Source of the DNA: Dryocosmus kuriphilus
Lineage: Eukaryota; Arthropoda; Insecta; Hymenoptera; Cynipidae
Direction of reading: 5' to 3'
DNA: 64,000 nt
NCBI GenBank assembly: GCA_038277395.1
Contig: CM076191.1
Coordinates: 26,999,373 to 27,063,372, forward strand
Position 1 is the stretch's first letter. Each line of letters opens with the position of its first letter. The notes below the pieces were generated by a model. It was not told the origin of the DNA. It saw only the letters and a list, made by a program, of their open reading frames with translations, and searched no databases. Below are positions 56,422 to 64,000 of this stretch, piece after piece. The position numbers were made by a program, and so were the translations under genes.

Positions 56422-57337
56422 TCGGCTGAGTCCTCGTAATTCAGTTGTTCTTGAATTTCTTCTTGTGTCATTTCTATCTCCTCCGTTTCCTCTTCTTCTT
56501 GCAGCATTCTTACTGGTTGGGGAGGTCGCTTGGGATTCTGTCCTGGTTGAAAACCCTGTTTACTAAAACATTGACTGGCGAAATGTCCGATCTTACCACA
56601 TTTGTAGCAAGTCATCTTGGATCTGTCAGTCAGAGACATTGTCTGATTGGGGGCTTTACTTCCGCTGGTGTTTGCATTTTGACGAGGTGCTGTCGTGGGT
56701 CTACTGAATTTTGGGACTGTTTTTTGTATTAGGCCATCTGTTTGTTTGAGGTTTTGTCTCAAGGCTTCAAATAATTCTTCATAAGAATTAATGTGTTGAT
56801 ATCGAATTGCCTTTTCTGCAAGTCTTTGTATTTTATTGGCTATTATTAAGTCCAAGAGTAAATTTGGTTGTGTAGTTCTACCTTTTGCTCGTTTTATTAT
56901 TTTTGTAAAGTCTTCGATGCCCATGTCATCTTGACTGTTAAGTGTTCTAATGGTTTCTAATGCTGTCGAGGCGTTTATCTTTTCCTCTTCCTCATGAGTT
57001 GTTTGAGTATGGGGAATATTGACACCCATGCTCGGTTGTCTGAAAAAATTTTCGTTTCTTATTCATAGATTTTCTTTCGCTCTTTGTTTTTCTTCTTCCT
57101 CATCCGAAGAGTCGTTAGTGATTTCTGGTTGTTGTAATGCTTCTGTATCGGTCTCTATTTCGCCTGCCAGTCCTATCTTTTTAGCTAGTTCCGAAATTTC
57201 CTCGATTCTGTTATTGTTTCTCGCTTTAGTGCATTAAATGAGATCTTTAAGGAATCCATTTGTGATAATATTCGTTGTAGAAGTTCCTCTGTGGTTACGG
57301 TAGGAGTGGTAGGGGATTGAGGTCTAGGCGTAGTCAT
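56349..57337 (-). pseudogene. gag: Gag of the provirus
   Basis: The best-preserved piece is 56349-57029 and holds one CCHC zinc knuckle (CYKCGKIGHFASQC) and an acidic C-terminus. Upstream an ATG at 57337 starts MTTPRPQSPTT, then a frameshift near 57210-57230 and a TAG near 57062 disrupt the link. Total length (about 330 residues) is short for the family, so internal loss in the capsid region is possible. Confidence 0.8.
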
Positions 57338-57376
57338 TGCGGTAGTGAAAGTCGGATGCTCGGGGGCAAAAAATTA

Positions 57377-57576
57377 GTCGCTTTCACTTTCGTCAGTTGC
57401 GTAATTTTTTTGTGTACGGTATATTTCGTGAGCCAGTTTGAACTTTCTCTTTTTATTTAATTGCTGCTACAAGCTTGTCGCTTGTACTTTCGTCAGTTGC
57501 GTAATTCTTTTGTGTACGGTATATTTCGTGTGCCAGTTTGAACTTTCTCTTTTTATTTAATTGCTGCTACAAACTT
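57377..57576. repeat. 100-bp direct duplication in the proviral leader
   Basis: 57377-57476 and 57477-57576 are nearly identical ('actttcgtcagttgcgtaat', 'ccagtttgaactttctcttt'), upstream of gag in the untranslated leader. Confidence 0.95.
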
Positions 57577-58286
57577 GTCCTAATTTCGAGGTAGTAATTT
57601 TATTTTAAGTGTACAATAAGTGGTCGTGTGTTTAATACAGTAAAATGGATTTTAATTTGCTACAAACTTGTATTCGATTTTAAAGTAATGTTTTATGTTT
57701 GTTGACGGTGAGTTGCCGTGAGTGCTATGGCGAACTCGACGTGAAGCTGAAACTTTGCCCAGCCAGAGGGTAAACTAACTTAGGTTTGACCTCTGTCTCC
57801 TAGCTCAGACAGCAAGTGGGTTTTATACTCTTCAGGCTTCAAAGTATGAGTAATACACTTACGTTCGTTGTTTTATTTGACTTTTTGGTTTCCCAATGAT
57901 CGCTGATCTTCTTTTCTCTTAAGCTGCGTTGCGATTTGTGAATCCAAGGCGTGGCTCGTACTGTTGCTAACCGGGTGTCATCTAGGATAACTTCTTTTTC
58001 TGAGACGGAGTCTCGAGGTTCTTACAGTCTATATGACTAGCCCCATAAAATTCAATCTTTTAAGTTCTTCTGACTTCAGATCTACGTAGGATAGGGACTA
58101 CTACAATTCATCCGCTAATTTCATCTGAAGTAGTACTCACTTGTTTAACGGGCGACAATCGTAATTGTGTCCGGAGTTCTTCCAAATTACAAAGCTCCGT
58201 TATTTCGTAAAATAGCGTTTAATTCTAAGCTTCGGAAGGTCTTCTATGTGATTTTATTTCAGAAAATAAAATCGAAAAGCTGCTTA

Positions 58287-58303
58287 TCCTGGCAGGATCG
58301 CCA
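58287..58303 (-). promoter_or_regulatory. Provirus primer-binding site (tRNA-Arg-like)
   Basis: The minus strand reads TGGCGATCCTGCCAGGA, four bases from the 5' LTR. This fits the 3' end of an insect tRNA-Arg (…CCTGGCAGGATCG plus CCA), from memory. Confidence 0.7.
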
Positions 58304-58307
58304 AAAA

Positions 58308-58505
58308 TGTTATGCGTAAAATGAAAAGATAAACTTTTTAAAATATCCTGAGTCACCGGTTAGGTGCTCAGCTACTTTATTAGACAATTTAGGTGAAAGT
58401 ACAAGTTTAGGAAAGGCGATTAGAACTGAGCTTGGTCGCTGGTGGCTCTTATATATATAGGCGTAGAGATTAGGTGGTGGGCGTATAATAGTGGGCCTCA
58501 TAACA
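58308..58505 (-). repeat. Provirus 5' LTR
   Basis: 198 bp, matching 50892-51096 with a few substitutions and a shorter TA tract. Confidence 0.95.
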
Positions 58506-58671
58506 TTTGAACGAACTAAAAATATTTTCACATGCTGCTAAACTTTTATTTATACAATTTACACTCCAAAAAAAATATTATTTTCTCTCATTTGTGTTAT
58601 ACTTATAAACACGACAAAAAATACATATAATTTTACGCTATTTTTCAATATCCTTCTCGTAATTTTATAAA

Positions 58672-59780
58672 TTTTTACATTCTCATCTCAATGAGAATGT
58701 ATTAGTTTTATGTGAAAAATGACTTTCGCGGATTTCATGAACTCTCGACGTTTCATGACCCCCTGAATCCGAAAAACGGTTTTTAACGACGGTGTCTGTC
58801 TGTCGTTGTCGTCGTCGTTGTCGTCGTCGTCGTCGTCGTCGTCGACGTTGTCGTCGTTGTCGTCGGCGTCTGTTCACAAGATAACTTTCGAAGGACCAAT
58901 CGGATTGGGTTGTGCTTTGGCACACTTCTTCAGGGTGCAAAAAGAAAGGACGAGTTCTTTAACCAGCGGTTTTTGACCAGTAGTTATGGTTTTATCCATC
59001 AAAAACGGTTTTCACAAATCAAAATATCCATTTTCCGGCTAAACTATGCGAGATACAAAAAAAAAAAAAAAAAAAAAAAGTAGAGAATAAAATTGTTCAC
59101 CTCAAAAAAATCTACAAATTTTGTATTAACCATTTTTTGATCAAATGCACAGTTTTTGTTTTAATCGAGGAAAGTTATTAAAAATAAAAAATGTAAAATT
59201 TCCCGCCAAACTATGTAAGATATGAAAAAATGATAATAAACAAAATGGTTGACCTCAAAAAGATCTACAAATTTGCTCTCCATCATTTTTTCGAGCAGAC
59301 GCGTATTTTTTGAGTTATTCGTGAAATATGTTATGGAATATAAAGAAACCCACTTTTCAGCAAAACTATCCAAGATATGGTAAAATATTAACAAGCAGAA
59401 TTGTTCACCTTGGAAAGAGCTACAAAATTTATTTATAAGACTCATCGTTTTACTTTTAAAAATCGAAACCCTGTGTTGTGAAAATTTGGAAAATTACAAA
59501 AAAACTTTACCAATCTACAATGTGTTTTAAAAAAATGTAATTATCGAGCGCGAAGCGCGAGTGTCATGATGAGAATGTATTCCTTAAGGGCGATAGAGCC
59601 TTAAGTAAAATAATTTCTTTTGTAATTTTTAATTTAAAGGTTTATACGATCCATAAGCACCGAGCGCGTAGCGCGAGGTAAATAATCTATCGAGCGCGAA
59701 GCGCGAGTGCCAACAGACGCGCGCCCCAGGCGCGCTCATACTTCGCGCGAAACGCACGATAAGAATGTGCCCGCGAAGCG
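58672..59780 (+). repeat. Dispersed repeat family A, copy 3
   Basis: Begins ACATTCTCATCTCAATGAGAATGT, a perfect terminal palindrome. Contains an expanded (GTC)n tract at 58797-58866, a poly-A run at 59056-59079, ~150-bp units and the 'gagcgcgaagcgcgag' motifs near 59550-59710. Confidence 0.85.
58797..58866. repeat. (GTC/GTT)n microsatellite
   Basis: About 20 imperfect GTC units, the expanded form of the short tract in the other family A copies. The long Arg/Gln-rich minus-strand frame here is an artefact of the repeat. Confidence 0.95.
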
Positions 59781-60977
59781 GGCAGATTTTTTAAATTACT
59801 AATCTCCCCCCTCATCTCTGCTATAATAAATAGCGTCCGAGTTTGGAACACATTTTTAATCCGGGGTCTCCTATGTGCTATCAAAGATGTGCTATTCTCG
59901 AGTTCACTACACTTTTTTAACATGCTAAAATGACTGACTTTAGAATGTTTCGCGGAAATCGGTATTCTCGAGTATTGTAGTATTCTAATTCATGGTTGGT
60001 GTGCTAAAATTTTAGACCCCTTTGCAAGGGGTGGGTCTATTGACTATGCGTGCTTAGATGCTAGCGCTGCGGTGGACAACTATGAACTAATGGTGATGTA
60101 CAAAAGCAGACAAAAGCATGATACCTTATGGAAAAATTTTTGATTTTTTTTTTTTTTAAAGATCTGATTATAATTATAACGTCAAATCGGACGGAAGCAA
60201 AATCGATTATATTTATATTAAGAACTTGCTCCTATTTTTTAACGTATTTGTTAAATATGTTAAAAAATCGAAGAAGAAAAGGTTAGCTTAACTAGCTTAA
60301 TGCAGTTGGCGATATTATACCACAGATTTGATTTTATATCTACATTGTAAAGTAATGAATTAAGAATTTGTAAGGCAGTAAAGAAATAATCATACATATG
60401 TGCATTGAAGAACAAAGAACAAAATTTATTGTATATGATACACTATCCTCCTAAATTCTCACATAAAATTGAAAAATGATAAAAGTATTCAATAATATAA
60501 TAATAATACAATTAATATGTATCCTCAATTTAACAGGTCGAGTTTAACATGAAAAACAATCGTTTCTCCTTGAAACGATCATATAAAAATAGAAGGTTTC
60601 AGTTTTTAAAATATTTTAAATTTCACAATTTTGTTGGCTCTACTATTTATTTAATATCTCTAATATTCTTCTGTACTCAGAACTTCATTGGTCAAACCCC
60701 CACTCCCACTCGAAAATTGATATCGGCAACGTCGCATTATAAACGGCACACCATTTTCGTCTTGAACGGTCAAGAGCCAATCTCCAGAATATCGAAATCG
60801 CTCGAAAAATTTTAGTACATCAAACAACCGCTCTAAAATTTTAGCATGTTAAAAAAATTAGAGTGTTCTCGGGAACAGCACCCCAGCAAATACGGTTGTT
60901 TCCGATATTAACACTCTGAGTGCGCTCTGAGTGAACCAAATTCTATCAACCAAAGGTTAGAGCTGCCGGAACTAATT
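59781..60977. other. AT-rich spacer, no supported gene
   Basis: The small plus-strand frame at 60549-60815 (88 codons, Lys/Phe-rich, one hydrophobic stretch) has no recognisable domain. 'ttttagcatgtt' motifs at 59920-59940 and 60838-60850 are inverted relative to each other and may mark the ends of a decayed element. Confidence 0.4.
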
Positions 60978-61121
60978 AACCACAAAAAAGCTCCATCAGC
61001 ATAAGTTCAACATGTAAACACCAGAGTACTCTGAGAGTGCTCTGGCATATTTGACAGAGTACGCTGAGAGCGCTCTGGTGTTATAGTTTTGAACTTATGC
61101 TGATGGAACTTTTTTGTGGTT
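60978..61121. mobile_element. Small hairpin MITE
   Basis: Arms beginning AACCACAAAAAAGCTCCATC and ending with its complement enclose an inner inverted pair of 'ctctgagagtgctctgg' motifs. About 55-bp arms, total 144 bp. No TSD resolved. Confidence 0.75.
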
Positions 61122-62210
61122 GCTTACTTCTAGAGTTCCCAAGGCCACGGTTCAAGGCAGATTTGAAACACAGCGCGCTCCGATGTTTTTTTGGCTCCCC
61201 GGAATCAGGCTAAACCGAAATCGGAAGACCTATACGCGTGACATTCAAATAAAAAATTTTAAATCTCTGTCTTAATGCAAATTAAAACGAGATATGATTG
61301 TATGGATATTGTAAATGAATAAAAAGTGTACAGCACTCACTTTTAGAAGTACATATTAAAAAATGTTTGTAAAACCGTTTTAAAAAAATTGAAATTGTAA
61401 CCTCAAAATTAAATATTTTGATTTTAGAAATATTAAGCCAAATTTATAATATAAACTATTATTATAATACTATTTAAGGTATTATATTATAAACAATGTT
61501 TACAGTAAATGCAGGTAAATATATGTTGAAGCATATATTTAAAAAACGAGTGACGCACGAATGACGCGTAACTTAATTCATATGTTCTCGCAAATGATAA
61601 ATTTATAAAGGAGAAATACAATATTGGTCTCTGTCCTATACCTATAAAAAAGTTACAAACTTTTCTTTAAGTGCACTTCACGTCATGTCATAGCACCATG
61701 AACAAACCACTCTTAAAATTTTCAGCGCTTCAGGGAAAATGTCCGATTCCGGTTTGTCCGGTACTGGCGGAGGGGGTATTGTACCACAAGACTTCAGGAA
61801 CTCTGGTTACCTACTTCCAATTCAAAAAATATTTTTAATTTCCCGCGTCACCGCCTGTATTGACCAATAAGGAATCGAATCCACGCTTTTCGAGATATTT
61901 CGACTTCTTCAATTTTGGATGTGTATGAGTTTTTTGCACTCACTGTCATCTCTATATAGTGGTTCAAACGGTTCAAACAAATTTTAGTTCCTGTTTTTTG
62001 GTGATATTAATCATTCTACTATTATTTTCACAATCACTTTATCGTCGTTAATAATATCGATATCTTTGGTTCTATATGTGTATAGCAGCAAATATATGTT
62101 ATTCATTGCACACATATTAACGTACATCTGTAGCGTCTATATTCGTTATCTGTGGAGTTATTAATTTGTGAAATATTATTTTGAAGTATAGTCGTCTCAA
62201 TGAGGGTGCC
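61122..62210. other. Spacer without recognisable feature
   Basis: AT-rich. No open frame or repeat that I can support. Confidence 0.5.
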
Positions 62211-62211
62211 A

Positions 62212-63066
62212 GGGCCTATTCTTGAGATCGTTCGAAAAATATCGCATGCGAGAATTCTCGCATGATCAGATTCGCATACGAGTTTAAAATGCTATTCTTA
62301 AGTACCGTTCGAGATGAGTATGCGAGAATTATCGCATGCGAAATGCAAGCAGTGTTGCCGCATTTCGAAAAAGCTTATAGCCAATGGAAACCGAGTTTCA
62401 AAGGAAAATAAACAAAATTCGCATGCGTAACTTGGCGCTACATACGAATCGGGGAATTTGAATCAAATTTCGCATTACAATATCCGTGGTTACTATAAAT
62501 GTAAAAAAATCATTAGACATGATAATTTTTATCATATGCGTAGATAAAACTCTTTCTCTAATGAAAAAAATATTTATAAGGATCGGAGCAAACATTTTTT
62601 TTCGCGACAAGATATAATGTAAAGAAAAGTTGTTATTAAAATAGTTAAAATATTTGGTGACAAATTATTAAAGCATTAACTACAATCTTCAAAATTGGTT
62701 TGAAATTTTGTTTTGATAAAAACTGCCTAATTCATTGGATTAAATATTAATTCAAGTTATTTTTAATTAACAGTTATTGAATTAAGTTATACTAACATAC
62801 TCAACTTGTTTGAACATAAAACAAAGTCACACATAACCTGACATTTCAGGAAAAACACTATTATTCCTAACAAACACAACGAATTTTCGCATACGAATTT
62901 GCATCTCGAGTGGGTAGGACCGGTAGCACCCACTCGAGATTTTCGTGCGAGAATTGTCGTATGCGACATCAAATGCCGCATGCGAGAAGAAGCCAAAAAT
63001 ACAATTTTCAATCTCGCACGGCTCCTCGCATGCGAGATTGGGGTCATCGATTCAAGAATAGGGGCT
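62212..63066. mobile_element. MITE-like element with CGCATGCG subterminal palindromes
   Basis: Ends GGGCCTATTCTTGAGATCG and, inverted, GCCCCTATTCTTGAATCG. Both subterminal zones carry repeated 'cgcatgcgagaattctcgca'-type and 'cgcatacga' motifs. A 13-bp-arm hairpin (ATCTCGAGTGGGT) lies at about 62905-62943. The centre is AT-rich without a transposase. TSD not resolved. Confidence 0.65.
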
Positions 63067-63515
63067 CAGAAGGGGGGCGAAGAAGTACGAAGCACGCGAC
63101 TCGGCACTTAAAAAAGAAATATGGCCGTCCATTTCAGTTTGTCAACATAACATTCATTTGAGGTTATATTTATAACAGCTTTCTCATATTTTACCTTTCT
63201 CATCCACACAAAACAGTTATTTTTACACTTATGTAGTTTAATAAATATAACTTGCCTACCTCCTTCATTTTCTATTAAATATTTTTATACACTCTCACTA
63301 GAATTAATTAATAATACTGACTATTTAGATAAAAACTGACTTCACTGAACTATGGCTAGTCAAAACCACGGTCAAAACAAAAGAATATATCTTCAAAACA
63401 ATATCAGCCATATTTCATTTTCACGTGCGAGTGGAGCGCCTCGTACGGGATCCTCGAACACTACTTCGTACTTATTGGCAACAGAAAAGTCCACATTTTC
63501 GGATACACTAGTTTG
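63067..63515. other. Spacer
   Basis: No feature recognised. The 79-codon frame at 63352-63591 crosses the hAT end and has no domain. Confidence 0.4.
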
Positions 63516-64000
63516 CAGTGTTGCCTATCCGTGGGGAATTCCCCAAAACATGGGGAATTTTGTAAATATGCGGGGACAAATTGGGGAATAAAATTTATGG
63601 GGAATTGTGGGGAATTGAGCCATCAGCACTTTTTTCAATAAAAAAAATTTTGATAAAAAAAATCTATTATTATAAAAAAAAAAAAGTTTATTGAAAACAT
63701 TCAAAAACAATATTACTCTTCCCGCTCATCTTGCCATGCCAATTTTGAGTATCTATTAGAAGATTCTAATTCCTCTTCAAATGGCAACGAATGGCAAAGC
63801 ACGAAGATAAATTGTCCTTAAATATCAAATATTTCTTTATCTCTTCCGTTTTCTAATGCGTCTGTAGAACGAGTATTTATTAACTTAAAAAACATCAAAA
63901 CTGATAACAGGAATAAATTAAATACCGTAACTGTGACTGCTCTTATGATAACCAAGAATGGTATTTTAAAAAATGGTGGTTGCGTTACATTCGAACCAAC
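63516..64000 (+). mobile_element. hAT element, 5' end, cut by the window edge
   Basis: CAGTGTTGCC starts at 63516 and is followed by repeated 'tggggaatt' and 'ggggaattcccc' motifs typical of a subterminal binding region. The transposase C-terminus begins only 300 bp inside, which suggests an internally deleted copy. Confidence 0.6.
63822..64000 (+). pseudogene. hAT transposase C-terminal dimerisation segment, partial
   Basis: The frame reads ISNISLSLPFSNASVERVF, then NIKTDNRNKLNTVTVTALM, and runs to the window end. The L-x-IPxSxAxxERxFS ... K-x-R-x-xLxxxxxxxLM pattern is the hallmark of the hAT dimerisation (hATC) domain. It is preceded directly by TAA (63819-63821), and the catalytic part is absent upstream, so this is a remnant. 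Confidence 0.7.

Larger units (their letters stand above)
50892..58505 (-). mobile_element. Gypsy/errantivirus-like provirus with env, decayed
   Basis: LTRs 50892-51096 and 58308-58505 (TGTTATG ... CATAACA or CACAACA), TSD TTTG (50888-50891 and 58506-58509), and a primer-binding site next to the right LTR. The order on the minus strand is gag, protease-RT-RNase H, integrase, env. Every gene has at least one frameshift or stop, so the copy is inactive. Presence of env places it among insect errantivirus-like Metaviridae. Confidence 0.95.

Noticed and set aside
58683..58940. Arg/Gln-rich 85-codon minus-strand frame
   Set aside because: Translation of the (GTC)n microsatellite.

Overview
This is a eukaryotic nuclear window, most likely from an insect or related arthropod. 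It is AT-rich and has a 500-base assembly gap. It contains no recognisable single-copy host gene. Almost everything identifiable is a transposable element, a terminal repeat or a tandem array. The arthropod assignment rests on the mix of families: a BEL/Pao retrotransposon, an errantivirus-type Gypsy element with a baculovirus-F-like envelope gene, arthropod-style DDE transposases, and hAT, pogo and TTAA non-autonomous elements. Primer-binding sites match what I recall of insect tRNA-Phe and tRNA-Arg ends.

Layout. (1) 1-11368 is a giant, nearly perfect palindrome: two arms of about 5.7 kb around a 15-base loop at 5679-5693. The left arm is cut by the window edge. Each arm holds the C-terminal piece of a Polinton/Maverick-type integrase next to the centre. 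Further out it holds several decayed copies of one small gene's 3' end. (2) 11371-17190 is repeat-rich spacer: a diverged copy of the arm's outer part, degenerate minisatellites, a hAT-like end, a long 'TCCGG' repeat field, and a foldback element (14623-15544) inserted in that field. (3) 17383-25049 is a DNA transposon with terminal inverted repeats of about 1 kb and a two-exon DDE transposase carrying one frameshift. A 3.2-kb CMC/CACTA-like transposon (21032-24243, TSD TAA) is nested in its right repeat. (4) 25.2-32.4 kb is AT-rich, with a 2-kb element (8-bp TSD), a three-unit 99-bp tandem repeat, a TTAA-flanked MITE and the gap. (5) 32.4-41.6 kb is an EnSpm/CMC-like transposase gene split cleanly by a young full-length BEL/Pao element (32807-40673, LTRs of 1160 bp with about three differences, TSD GCATC). 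(6) 41.9-43.8 kb is a tandem array of about 124-bp units, followed by a SWIM-domain gene fragment. (7) 46.7-59.8 kb holds several copies of one dispersed repeat family. Two of them lie in inverted orientation around a decayed Gypsy/errantivirus-like provirus (50892-58505, TSD TTTG). A pogo-like and a hAT MITE are nearby. (8) 59.8-64 kb has two palindromic MITE-like elements and, at the right edge, a hAT terminus with the transposase C-terminal dimerisation segment.

The genes do not form a host pathway. They are independent selfish modules, and the nesting gives a relative order of insertion: CMC element after the long-TIR transposon; BEL/Pao after the EnSpm-like gene; pogo MITE after the dispersed repeat.
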